Shown here: positions 1 to 7,589 of the stretch, one piece after another
Layout of the letters: every line of letters starts with the position of its first letter
Numbering within the stretch: the first letter of the stretch is position 1
Source: an uncultured Lachnospiraceae bacterium
GTDB lineage: Bacteria; Bacillota_A; Clostridia; Lachnospirales; Lachnospiraceae
DNA: 29,737 nucleotides
Assembly: GCA_910585355.1 (NCBI GenBank)
Contig: CAJUDN010000037.1
Span: 1-29,737 of the forward strand
Direction: 5' to 3'
Notes under the pieces: generated by a model
Database searches by the model: none
Told to the model about the DNA's origin: nothing
The model's input: only the letters and a program-made list of their open reading frames with translations
Program-made: the position numbers and the translations under genes

Positions 1-49
1 ACGAGATAGCTTCAGGTGACTGGAGTTCAGACGTGTGCTCTTCCGATCT
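1..49 (+). other. Illumina TruSeq index adapter left in the assembly
   Basis: Bases 16-49 match, from memory, the standard TruSeq read-2 adapter that begins GTGACTGGAGTTC and ends CTCTTCCGATCT. Bases 1-7 (ACGAGAT) match the end of the P7 flow-cell primer. Bases 8-15 between them sit where the 8-base i7 index belongs; their reverse complement, CTGAAGCT, is the index I recall as TruSeq HT D707. This is library DNA, not genome. It ends exactly where an open PTS reading frame is cut at base 50, so base 50 is the first genomic base and this is a true contig end. Confidence 0.97.
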
Positions 50-1429
50 GGGCGCGTCAGTTCCCGCCGCTCCCCTCTTCGGTTCGCCGCTGTTTCGCGC
101 TTTCCCATTTTTCTCTTCCACATCCTTTCTCGTGTACAGCTTCACCTCCTGACCTTCCTCGCGTCCGGGAGTCTTAAAATCTAATTTTTTTATTAAGAAT
201 GTGAAAAGGCCGTAATATACCAGAAAATACACAAGACCCACAACCACAATCCAGACCCATCCTGTTTTTTCATTTCCCTGAAGAATCCCAAATAAAAACA
301 GGTCGATAAGTCCCCCGGAGAAGGTCATGCCCACGCCCACCTGAAGCATATGCATAAGCATATAGGCGGCGCCCGCCATCACACAGTGAATCCCATAGAG
401 AAGCGGCGCCACAAACAGAAAGGTAAATTCCAGCGGTTCCGTAATTCCCGTAAGCATGGAAGTCAGCGCTGCGGACAGAAGAAGCCCCGACACTGCCTTT
501 CTCTTTTCCGGCAGCGCCGTCCGGTACATGGCAAGCGCCGCCCCGGGAAGCCCGAAAATCATCAGCGGAAACTTTCCTGACATGAACCGGGTGGCGGAAA
601 CGGCAAAACGTGAGACCCCCGGGTCTGCAAGCTGGGCAAAGAAAATATTCTGCGCTCCTTCCACCATGCGGCCGCCCACCTCCATGGTTCCACCCACAGC
701 CGTCTGCCAGAACGGAATATAGAATACATGGTGGAGGCCAAAGGGAATCAGCGCCCGCTCCATAAGGCCATAAAACCAGGTGCCCGCATACCCGGATTTC
801 AGCACGAAGCTTCCCACATGAGAAATCGCCGTCTGAATGGGAGGCCAGATAAAATACATAAGTATTCCTACAACCACATAAACCAGAGCGCTGATGATCG
901 GCACAAACCGGGTGCCTCCGAAAAAAGACAATACCTGAGGCAGTTCAATCCGGTAAAACCTGTTATGAAGCCAGGCCACACCCAGTCCCACCAGGATTCC
1001 GCCGAACACGCCCATCTGGAGAGAGGGGATTCCCACCACCAGGGCGCCTGCGCCTGCGGGAAGCGCCTCCATGCCGCCGTGAATGGAAATCATGGCGCTT
1101 ATTGCCGCATGCATGATGAAAAAAGCAATGGCTGCCGCCAGCGCCGCTACCTCCTTTTCCTTTTTCGCCATGCCGATGGCCACGCCCATGGCAAAAAGAA
1201 TCGGCAGGTTTGCAAAGACAATATCGCCTGCCTGGCTCATAACTGTAAAAATCATGTTGGGAACGGTACCTGGTCCCATGAGTCCCATGAGCCCATAGGC
1301 GGAAAGCATGGTCGTGTTGGAAAAGGAGCCCCCGATTCCCAATAAAAGTCCGGCAACCGGGAGAATTGCGATGGGCAGCATAAAGGACCGCCCCACCCGC
1401 TGCAATACGCCAAAAAAGTTATTTTTCAT
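50..1429 (-). CDS. PTS sugar transporter, glucose-family EIIC domain (3' end missing)
   Basis: This is the membrane permease domain of a phosphotransferase system that imports and phosphorylates a sugar. The frame is open for 460 codons from an ATG at 1429, preceded by GAGGTAA 8 nt upstream. The protein is very hydrophobic, with about ten membrane segments. Family landmarks are an N-terminal stretch reading VGRSFMLPIAILPVAGLLLG, an HHVFY motif, and GITEPLEFTFLFVAP, the conserved EIIC signature of the glucose/maltose/N-acetylglucosamine/glucoside group. After the last membrane segment the chain passes into a charged linker (KTPGREEGQEVKLYTRKDVEEK), the usual lead into an EIIB domain, and is then cut by the adapter at base 50. 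A fused EIIB domain probably follows in the real genome. The sugar cannot be read from this part. The ORF has no stop codon in the window. Confidence 0.93.
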
Positions 1430-1509
1430 ATCCGTTACCTCATTTGCACAATATTTTTCTCTTATCAGTATGGACATTTCCCTCCTGCTTTATCCATTTA
1501 CAAAACCAT

Positions 1510-1538
1510 TTGACATTTATGTGTTTTTTCCCCATAAT
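1510..1538 (+). promoter_or_regulatory. Candidate sigma-A promoter for the C39-like peptidase
   Basis: TTGACA at 1510-1515 is separated by 17 bp from CATAAT at 1533-1538. The next gene on this strand starts at 1759, so transcription would leave a leader of about 215 nt. That leader (1539-1758) holds a tiny ORF of 8 codons at 1638-1664 behind a GAGGG sequence, a small GCAC-TTC-GTGC hairpin, and a GC-rich imperfect hairpin at about 1694-1712. No known riboswitch is recognised in it. Confidence 0.5.
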
Positions 1539-1758
1539 GAATATAGTAACACATGTTCAGCTTGGTGAGCGCACAAAAAATGTCAGACAGCCCTTGTTGC
1601 GTTAATACAAAAAGTGAAACGGAAGAGGGACTTTCTCATGAAACAAATAGCACTTCGTGCTTAGGACCGCACTGTGACGGAAAGGAAAATGTCGCTGCCG
1701 CGGCCCGCCGCAGGCGGAGAACCCTGCAGAGAGGAATTTTATACAAGGAGGTATTAAA

Positions 1759-2346
1759 ATGAAGTATTTAAACCAGCTTGACTATCCCACGCTCCCCTAT
1801 CCCACCGACGTAAGCAACCCGGACAGCAAATTCGTGCATCTTTTTATCAAGGAAGCCGGGTGCGGCCTGTGCTGTCTGGCCATGATGGTTGACCAGCTCA
1901 CCAACAAATCCATTTCCTTAAAGCGTCTGATTTCCCTGTCCATAAAAAATAAGGCCAACTTAACCCCGGGCACCGACTTAAAGATTATGGGGCCCGTTGT
2001 GGCCGGACTTTATGATCTGGAATTCCAGACCACAAACAGCATAAAAAAGGCTATGAAGCACCTGCAGGACGGCGGCAGCGTCATCGCCAATGTGGGCGGA
2101 GACCGGGAAGGCTATACCGGCGTATTTTCCCATGGCGGCCATTATATTCTTCTCCTTTCCGCCTCGAAAGACACAATATGCATTTTAGATCCGTCCTTAA
2201 AGGACGATAAATTTGACGAGCCGGAGCGCAGGGGAAAAGTCCGCGTGGACGCCCCCTTTGCCTACTGCACTCCCGATCTTCTGGAAATGGAAACAGGAAA
2301 CAGAAATCCGGGATTCTATCTGTTCTCCAGGAAAATTCCCCAATAA
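1759..2346 (+). CDS. C39-like cysteine peptidase family protein
   Basis: The protein has 195 aa, with a strong ribosome binding site (AAGGAGGT, 6 nt before the ATG). It shows the papain-like C39 pattern: a nucleophile-type Cys35 in EAGCGLCCLAMM, His128 in SHGGHYILLL, and Asp144 in CILDPS. These fit the Cys-His-Asp triad of the peptidase_C39_2 family (bacteriocin-leader peptidases and relatives). There is no signal peptide, membrane segment or ABC domain, so it is a free-standing cytoplasmic enzyme rather than the N-terminal domain of a bacteriocin exporter. No bacteriocin precursor is visible beside it. Substrate unknown. It has its own promoter and converges on the DUF1275 gene, so it appears monocistronic. 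Confidence 0.75.
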   Translation: MKYLNQLDYPTLPYPTDVSNPDSKFVHLFIKEAGCGLCCLAMMVDQLTNKSISLKRLISLSIKNKANLTPGTDLKIMGPVVAGLYDLEFQTTNSIKKAMKHLQDGGSVIANVGGDREGYTGVFSHGGHYILLLSASKDTICILDPSLKDDKFDEPERRGKVRVDAPFAYCTPDLLEMETGNRNPGFYLFSRKIPQ

Positions 2347-2385
2347 GCTTACTTTTGTATATTAACGTAACGAGGTTTTTCCTAT

Positions 2386-2421
2386 AAAAAACGCAGAAGC
2401 CGCTACACTTCTGCGTTTTTT
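2386..2421. terminator. Bidirectional terminator shared by convergent genes
   Basis: A perfect 14-bp stem (AAAAAACGCAGAAG / CTTCTGCGTTTTTT) surrounds an 8-nt loop. It has A and T runs on both sides, so it can terminate transcription from the C39-like gene (+) and the DUF1275 gene (-). The minus-strand gene ends inside it: its stop codon lies in the loop and its last residues are encoded by one arm. Confidence 0.9.
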
Positions 2422-3074
2422 TTCTGATGCATGATAAATAACTGGGCGCCAAACAGGGCGGCAATACAAAGCCATATGGACTTTTCCGCAAACAATTTAC
2501 AGACCACGGCTCCCACAGCCGCCCCTCCTGCAAAAACACCGTCAATTAAAAAGTAATGAAGTCCCGCTCTCCTCTTTTTCGGGTCATGCTCAAACTGACT
2601 GACGGAAAGAAGTTCCGTTCCGCTTCTTAAATTTCCCGTACACATGGTTGTGGCAAAGGCCATTCCATGGATCTTCCGGAACGCCTCCACCTGCATGGCG
2701 CAGATAAAAGCGATCATGGCATTTACCAATGCATTATGCTGCTGAGGAATCCACCCCGCAATAAAAATTAAAACCATCTCCGCCCATAAAATTCCTTCCT
2801 TCCAATGAACCTTCGGGTTGTCCCCCACCTGTTTCCTTATATACTCCGCCACATAAACTCCCAGCGCAAAGGAGACCACCGGAACCAGATAATAAAGCAC
2901 GCGTCCCCAGTTTCCTTTCGCCATATGAATTCCCATCAATACAATATTTCCTGTCTCCGCGTTGGCAAACGCGCCGCCCCGCACCAGATACGAATACGCG
3001 TCCATGAATCCCCCGGTCAAAGCCAGAATCATTCCCAGCCGCACCGATTCGGAAACTCTTTCGCTCTTAATCAT
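2403..3074 (-). CDS. YoaK / DUF1275 family membrane protein
   Basis: This is an integral membrane protein of 223 aa from the chosen start. Features of the DUF1275 (YoaK) family are visible: an N-terminal GGFMDAYSYL motif, an ANAETGNIVLMGI stretch, and a later MCTGNLRSG motif, with about six hydrophobic segments. The molecular function of the family is not established, although it resembles small transporters. I chose ATG 3074 because AAGGAGTG lies 7 nt upstream; a longer frame from 3137 adds 21 residues but lacks that spacing. The C-terminus (KKNAEV) is encoded by the terminator stem. A MITE-like palindrome lies just upstream. Confidence 0.88.
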   Translation of the reverse strand: MIKSERVSESVRLGMILALTGGFMDAYSYLVRGGAFANAETGNIVLMGIHMAKGNWGRVLYYLVPVVSFALGVYVAEYIRKQVGDNPKVHWKEGILWAEMVLIFIAGWIPQQHNALVNAMIAFICAMQVEAFRKIHGMAFATTMCTGNLRSGTELLSVSQFEHDPKKRRAGLHYFLIDGVFAGGAAVGAVVCKLFAEKSIWLCIAALFGAQLFIMHQKKNAEV

Positions 3075-3124
3075 TTTGGTCACTCCTTCATGCCGGCAAT
3101 TCAAAAAAATCATAAAAACAAACA

Positions 3125-3222
3125 GGAGCCGTCGCAAAAATCAGTAACTCTACAATATGTGTCCAATATCCGAAAATATGGAAAACATATATGATAGGAA
3201 TCTGTTGTTTTGCGACAGCCCC
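3125..3222. repeat. MITE-like imperfect palindrome with terminal inverted repeats
   Basis: The ends are inverted repeats. The left end reads GGAGCCGTCGCAAAAA (3125-3140) and the right end, read on the minus strand, is GGGGCTGTCGCAAAAC. The inside is also self-complementary: an ATATGT..CC.AATAT stretch at about 3155-3171 mirrors AATAT.GG..ACATAT at about 3175-3190. The whole 98 bp can fold into one long hairpin. It has no coding capacity. It lies between the stop codon of the small coiled-coil gene and the DUF1275 gene. The terminal sequence resembles ends I recall from IS families in Clostridia. A near-copy of its right end recurs at 17843-17867. It may also act as a terminator for the mgl operon. 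Confidence 0.6.
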
Positions 3223-3228
3223 TTATAT

Positions 3229-3423
3229 TTACTTTAACATTCCCAGAACCACAACCACCACAAACAGGACGCACATGCAGCCGATAAAAATATCCATGGT
3301 GCGGACAGACACATTAATTTTATCGTACATCCGCTCTTTTATAGATTTATTTAACTGCTCGTTTTCCTCTTTAAGCTTCCGGTTTTCCTCCCGGAGCTCT
3401 TCCAGGGTCTTTTCCTCTGACAT
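3229..3423 (-). CDS. Small coiled-coil membrane protein of the mgl locus
   Basis: A 64-aa protein starts at ATG 3423, with AGGAG 7 nt upstream; an in-frame ATG at 3447 lacks a good site. Residues 5-35 are dominated by Glu, Lys and Leu in a heptad-like pattern, which suggests a coiled coil. Residues 43-62 form a single hydrophobic membrane segment rich in Val and ending GMLK. No family is recognised. It is the last gene after mglC, 72 bp downstream in the same direction, so it may be co-transcribed with the transporter, but nothing shows a role in transport. Confidence 0.7.
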   Translation of the reverse strand: MSEEKTLEELREENRKLKEENEQLNKSIKERMYDKINVSVRTMDIFIGCMCVLFVVVVVLGMLK

Positions 3424-3495
3424 TCGCTTACTCCTATGCTCTGTCAATGCAGATCGGCAATCATTCTGATAATCTCTGAACTGTTACGCGGATCT

Positions 3496-4503
3496 TTACT
3501 TCTTTGCAATGTACTTTCTGATATCAAGTGCAATGGCGACTACAATAACGATACCCTGTGCAATGTACTGGTAGTTGGTGTCAACGCCCAGATACTGCAG
3601 ACAAGTCTTTAAGATCTCGAATACCAGAACGCCGATCAATACGCCGGAAACACGTCCAATACCGCCGTTAACAGATACGCCGCCGATGGTACAGGCTGCG
3701 ATCGCCTCAAGCTCCCAGCCCTGGCCCATGTTTACAGAAGAACCGCCGGACTTGGCGCCTACTAAGAATCCGCCCAGGGCGTAAAGAGCCGCGGCTGTCA
3801 TATAAATGATAATCTTTGTTTTCTTCGTATTTACGCCGGAAACCTCAGCGGACTGCTCGTTGCCGCCGATGGCATACATGTATTTTCCGTGGGGAGTCAT
3901 GTTGTAGATGAACCACATCAAAAGACCCACAGCGATGGCAATTAAGAACAGATACGGGATCAGACCAAATAATTTACCCTTTGCAACGATGGTATATGCG
4001 CTGTGGTAGCCGCCGATGGGAGTGGCATTTGTGTAAACAAGGCAAACGCCGTAAACGATAAGCTGCATGCCAAGGGTGCCGATGAATGCCGGAACGTTTA
4101 AATAAGAAATTACAATACCGTTGATAAAACCGAATAAGCAGCATACGGCAACACAGATAAGAAGAACTGCGATTACCCATAACCACCACATTCCGCCGAA
4201 ATCCGGAAGTCCTTCATAAAACTTGCCGCTGTAATCCGGCTTCTGCAGCAGGGTGCCGGCCAGGCAGGCCGCGAGACCTACCATACGCCCTGCGGATAGG
4301 TCTGTACCTTTTGTAATCAGACATCCGGAAACGCCGCAGGCGATGATGAAACGCGGGGCAACGTTTAACGCTACGTTAATCAGGTTTCCGCGGGAAAAGA
4401 ACGTGGGCTGCATGATACCTGTATAAATAGCCAGTAACACAAGAACAACGATGATTCCATTATTAATAAGGAAATCTTTTACATTAAAATTTTTCGCTTT
4501 CAT
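3496..4503 (-). CDS. mglC: Galactose/methyl-galactoside ABC transporter permease MglC
   Basis: This is the membrane permease of a sugar ABC importer (BPD_transp_2 / RbsC-MglC family), 335 aa, the normal length. It shows multiple hydrophobic segments and the family hallmarks ITKGTDLSAGRMVGLAA near residue 65, NVPAFIGTLGMQLIVYG in the middle, a cytoplasmic GGNEQSAEVSGVNTKKTK loop that contacts the ATPase, and the GGVSVNGGIGRVSGVLIG segment near the C-terminus. It lies 24 bp after mglA in the usual B-A-C order. Assignment to galactose rather than ribose rests on the MglB-like binding protein and the TNATPIGGYHSAY segment; other hexoses or pentoses remain possible. Confidence 0.92.
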   Translation of the reverse strand: MKAKNFNVKDFLINNGIIVVLVLLAIYTGIMQPTFFSRGNLINVALNVAPRFIIACGVSGCLITKGTDLSAGRMVGLAACLAGTLLQKPDYSGKFYEGLPDFGGMWWLWVIAVLLICVAVCCLFGFINGIVISYLNVPAFIGTLGMQLIVYGVCLVYTNATPIGGYHSAYTIVAKGKLFGLIPYLFLIAIAVGLLMWFIYNMTPHGKYMYAIGGNEQSAEVSGVNTKKTKIIIYMTAAALYALGGFLVGAKSGGSSVNMGQGWELEAIAACTIGGVSVNGGIGRVSGVLIGVLVFEILKTCLQYLGVDTNYQYIAQGIVIVVAIALDIRKYIAKK

Positions 4504-4527
4504 GACTTAACCTCCTCATGTGGCTTT

Positions 4528-6057
4528 TTACTTTGATGAACCGCTCAAATCAAACTTTGTGGCAAAGGCCATAATCTTCTCCTGAGTTGCATCCTCGCCT
4601 TCCACCTCGCCGGTAATGCGGCCGTTGCACATTACAATGATCCGGTTGGACATGCCGATTAACTCCGGCATCTCAGAAGAAATCATAATGATGGATTTTC
4701 CCTGTTTTATCAGATCGATCATAATCTGATAAATCTCATATTTGGCGCCCACGTCGATACCTCGTGTCGGCTCATCCATAATTAAAATATCAGGATTGTT
4801 GGCAAGCCATCTTGCGATAATTACCTTCTGCTGGTTACCACCAGACAAAGACTGAATCAGAGTCTTTCCGCTGGGGGTCTTGATTTTCAATTTGGCAATA
4901 CTTTCTTTAACTACCTTGTCAACCTCGCCCTTGTTGATTTTACCCATATGGGTGTAATTCTTATAAGAAGCCATGGCGGTATTGTCTTCAATGCTTAAGC
5001 AGCTGAAAATACCATTTCCGCGCCTGTCCTCGGTAATCATACCGACGGAGCTTGCAATGGCATCCTGTGGTCTTTTGATGTTCGCTTTCTTTCCAAGGAC
5101 CTCCACTTCGCCGCTTGCCACATGACGCATGCCAAAAATCGCTTCCATAAGCTCTGTTCTCTGTGCACCCACCAATCCGCCGAATCCAAGGATCTCACCT
5201 CGCTTTAACTCGAAGGAACAGTCCTGGAAGGAATTGGAATGGATACTGGACAGGTGGCTTACCTTCAGTACGGTTTCGTCTGTGCGGTAATCATCCTTGG
5301 GCGGGTACACATTGGTAAGCTCACGGCCTACCATCTGTCTTACGATCTCATCGTCGGAAATATCTTCCATCTTCCAGGTTCCCACATAAGTACCGTCACG
5401 CATGATGGTAATATCATCGGAAATCTGACGGATCTCAGCCATTTTATGGCTGATATATATCATAGAAACGCCTCTGGATCTTAAATCCCGAATAATACGG
5501 AACAGCGCTTCTACCTCATTATCAGTCAGAGAAGAGGTAGGCTCGTCGAGAATTACCAGATTGGCGCTCTGGCTGACGGCCTTGGCAATTTCCACTGACT
5601 GCATCTGTCCAATAGATAAAGTTCCCAGCTGGGCCTTGGGGTCAAAGTTCATCTTGACGTCCTTTAACCATTTTTCAGCTTCGCTGTTCATGGCTGCGTG
5701 ATCCACAACCTTAATCGGGCCAACTTTCTTTAACGGATATCTTCCAAGGTACATATTTTCCGCAATGGAACGGGCCGGAATCGGCTGAAGCTCCTGATGC
5801 ACCATGGCAAGTCCTTTGTGAAGGGCGTCGTCGGGGTTTGCAATCTCCGTTTTCACGCCGTCGATGAAGACCTCGCCTTCATCCATTTTGTAGATACCGA
5901 ACAGGCATTTCATCAATGTAGACTTACCGGCGCCGTTTTCCCCCATCAGTGCATGAACGGTGCCGGGGCGCACACGCAAATTTACGCCATCCAATGCCTT
6001 AACGCCCGGGAAGGTCTTTTTTATCCCCTTCATTTCGAGTCTGTACTGCTCTGCCAT
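4528..6057 (-). CDS. mglA: Galactose/methyl-galactoside ABC transporter ATPase MglA
   Basis: This is the duplicated ATPase subunit that powers the sugar importer, 509 aa. In the first half, Walker A is GENGAGKST (residues 39-47), the signature is LSIGQ (147-151), and Walker B is VILDEPTSSL (168-177). In the second half, Walker A is degenerate (GLVGAQRTE, lacking the Lys), while LSGGNQQK and ILIMDEPTRGID are intact. That asymmetry is normal for MglA/RbsA/XylG proteins. A good AAAGGAG site precedes the ATG. It is separated from mglB by 225 bp that carry a hairpin and a structured element, so its expression is probably lower than that of mglB. Confidence 0.95.
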   Translation of the reverse strand: MAEQYRLEMKGIKKTFPGVKALDGVNLRVRPGTVHALMGENGAGKSTLMKCLFGIYKMDEGEVFIDGVKTEIANPDDALHKGLAMVHQELQPIPARSIAENMYLGRYPLKKVGPIKVVDHAAMNSEAEKWLKDVKMNFDPKAQLGTLSIGQMQSVEIAKAVSQSANLVILDEPTSSLTDNEVEALFRIIRDLRSRGVSMIYISHKMAEIRQISDDITIMRDGTYVGTWKMEDISDDEIVRQMVGRELTNVYPPKDDYRTDETVLKVSHLSSIHSNSFQDCSFELKRGEILGFGGLVGAQRTELMEAIFGMRHVASGEVEVLGKKANIKRPQDAIASSVGMITEDRRGNGIFSCLSIEDNTAMASYKNYTHMGKINKGEVDKVVKESIAKLKIKTPSGKTLIQSLSGGNQQKVIIARWLANNPDILIMDEPTRGIDVGAKYEIYQIMIDLIKQGKSIIMISSEMPELIGMSNRIIVMCNGRITGEVEGEDATQEKIMAFATKFDLSGSSK

Positions 6058-6123
6058 CCCAAAACTCCTTTCAGCTGTATTCCCCCCAAAAATTTGGGCG
6101 GCTTGTGCAATTTAGAATCAACC

Positions 6124-6216
6124 GTTCAGCCTTGGGAAGATACTCTGAATCTTCATAAAACGGACGCAACGCGCTTCTTGTCCGCAGCACGCGGGCAAGA
6201 AGATGCAAGGCTGAAC
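6124..6216 (-). ncRNA. Predicted three-way-junction RNA element between mglB and mglA
   Basis: On the minus strand the closing stem is GTTCAGCCTTG / CAAGGCTGAAC (6206-6216 with 6124-6134, 11 bp, perfect). It encloses two further hairpins. One is CTTCTTG / CAAGAAG (6196-6202 with 6174-6180), extended by four more pairs after one A-C mismatch with a 5-nt loop. The other is GAAGAT / ATCTTC (6149-6154 with 6136-6141), with a 7-nt loop. A 19-nt linker joins them. This is an internal, intercistronic structure, with no match to a riboswitch class I can recall. It may be a processing or stability element, a small RNA or a dispersed repeat. Confidence 0.5.
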
Positions 6217-6229
6217 TGTTTCATTTATA

Positions 6230-6262
6230 AAACCGGGTGTGTCAGTGGAACACACCCGGTTT
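6230..6262 (-). terminator. Strong intercistronic hairpin after mglB
   Basis: A 12-13 bp stem (AAACCGGGTGTG / CACACCCGGTTT) with a short loop starts about 20 nt after the mglB stop codon. On the minus strand it is followed only by TTTTATAAATG, a weak T tract. It therefore looks like a partial terminator or 3'-end protector, the usual device for keeping the binding protein in excess over the ATPase and permease. Confidence 0.7.
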
Positions 6263-6282
6263 CAATTAGTTACAGTTTAAAA

Positions 6283-7428
6283 TTACTTTAACTGATCCAA
6301 AATCTGCTGAGCGTTCTCCTGTGTAACTTTGGAGTAGTCAACCATGTTTACAGCCTCAACGGACTCGCCTGCAAGGAACTTGGCAGCGATATCGCCTGCA
6401 GTCTGAGCCTGTGCAAAGTGATCATTGAATACAGTACCAGTCTGCTTGCCGTCGATAACGTTCTGTACAGCCTCTGTCAGAGCGTCAACGCCTACAAGGT
6501 AGATATCCTCGTTCACGGTACGACCTGCTGCTTCGATAGACTGTAAAGCGCCGAGAGCCATGGCATCGTTGTTGCAGAAGATAACTTCGATCTTATCGCC
6601 GTACTGGTTTAAAGCATCCTGAGCAATCTGCTGAGCCTTAGCCTGATCCCAGTCGCCGCGCTGTAACAGCAGCTCTTCTACTTCCATGCCGGCGTCTGTA
6701 AGAGCCTTAACAGAGAACTCTGTTCTGTACTGAGCGTCTACATTCTCCGGATCTCCCTGAATCATGATGTAGGAAACCTTTCCGTCTCCGTTGATGTCGC
6801 CCTTTGTGGATGTCTCAAGGATTTCTTCGCCCTGATAAGTACCGGACTGTCTTGCGTCGCAGCCAACATAAGTGGCGGCGATACCCTCGGAAGTCCATCT
6901 TGCTTCTTCGTCAGGATCCGGCTCACGGTTGATGTAAACAACCGGAATTCCTGCTTCGTTACACATGTCTGTGATTTCCGGAGCAGAGGAAGCCTGTACA
7001 AGGTTTAAGATAAGAACGTCATATTTCTGAGTAATGAAGTTCTGAATCTGGTTGGTCTGCTCTGCCTGATCGCCCTTACCATCCTGAACAACTACGTTCT
7101 CAGCCTTAAAGCCAAGGTCTTCGGTTAAGTAACGAACCAGCTCTGTTCTGTACAGAGTCATGAAGTTATCATCAAACTTGTAGATGCTGATGCCGACTTT
7201 CTTATCAGCTACATCTGCAGAGCCTGCTGCAGCTGCGGCTGCTGTTGTAGCGGCCTCTGCGGCTGCTGTTGTGGCGGCTGCTGTTGTAGCGGCCTCTGTT
7301 GCTGCGGCTGTGGCAGCGGCCTCTGTTGCTGCGGCAGATGATTCCGCCGGCTTGCTGGAGCATCCTGCTAAAGACATGGCCATAACGGATGCCAGAGCGA
7401 TTGCTGTTGCTTTCTTTGCTAATCTCAT
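6283..7428 (-). CDS. mglB: Galactose/glucose-binding lipoprotein MglB
   Basis: This is the extracellular sugar-binding component of the importer, 381 aa from ATG 7428, which has GGGAGG about 10 nt upstream; an upstream in-frame ATG (7446) lacks a site. A lipoprotein signal ends in LAGC with Cys23, followed by an unusual Ala/Thr linker (about residues 24-70, ATEAAA-type units). The mature domain begins KKVGISIYKFDDNFM, close to E. coli MglB. DINGDGKVS (residues 211-219) matches the EF-hand-like calcium loop characteristic of galactose/glucose-binding protein. NREPDP and FCNNDAMALGAL are further family motifs. It has its own promoter and is followed by a hairpin. Confidence 0.93.
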   Translation of the reverse strand: MRLAKKATAIALASVMAMSLAGCSSKPAESSAAATEAAATAAATEAATTAAATTAAAEAATTAAAAAAGSADVADKKVGISIYKFDDNFMTLYRTELVRYLTEDLGFKAENVVVQDGKGDQAEQTNQIQNFITQKYDVLILNLVQASSAPEITDMCNEAGIPVVYINREPDPDEEARWTSEGIAATYVGCDARQSGTYQGEEILETSTKGDINGDGKVSYIMIQGDPENVDAQYRTEFSVKALTDAGMEVEELLLQRGDWDQAKAQQIAQDALNQYGDKIEVIFCNNDAMALGALQSIEAAGRTVNEDIYLVGVDALTEAVQNVIDGKQTGTVFNDHFAQAQTAGDIAAKFLAGESVEAVNMVDYSKVTQENAQQILDQLK

Positions 7429-7498
7429 TGTTTTGAATCCTCCCATTCAAAAAAATAATTATTTGCCATTTAGATACAATTACCTTAATGACGAATTC

Positions 7499-7527
7499 AT
7501 TATACTTTCTTTTTGTGCATTTTTCCA
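7499..7527 (-). promoter_or_regulatory. Candidate sigma-A promoter for mglB
   Basis: On the minus strand TGGAAA (7527-7522) is separated by 17 bp from a perfect TATAAT (7504-7499). The -35 box matches 4 of 6 positions. The gap 7447-7589 is AT-rich. This separate promoter would let mglBAC be expressed independently of the upstream sensor genes. I see no convincing CcpA cre site here. Confidence 0.6.
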
Positions 7528-7589
7528 TAGTTTTTTTTATCCAAAATTATTAAAATTCTTTGATTGTTACGATTTTCCAGGCTTTCCCG

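Noticed and set aside
456..1345. Several plus-strand ORFs of 70-205 aa
   Set aside because: They lie opposite the PTS permease frame, with no ribosome binding sites and compositions (His/Arg-rich) typical of antisense shadows.
1553..1762. A 69-aa plus-strand ORF before the C39-like gene
   Set aside because: It has a weak start, low-complexity Arg/Ala content, and ends across the true gene's ATG. More likely leader RNA.
6124..6216. Known riboswitch upstream of mglA
   Set aside because: No match to a class I know, and it lies inside the operon after a binding-protein gene, not in a 5' leader.
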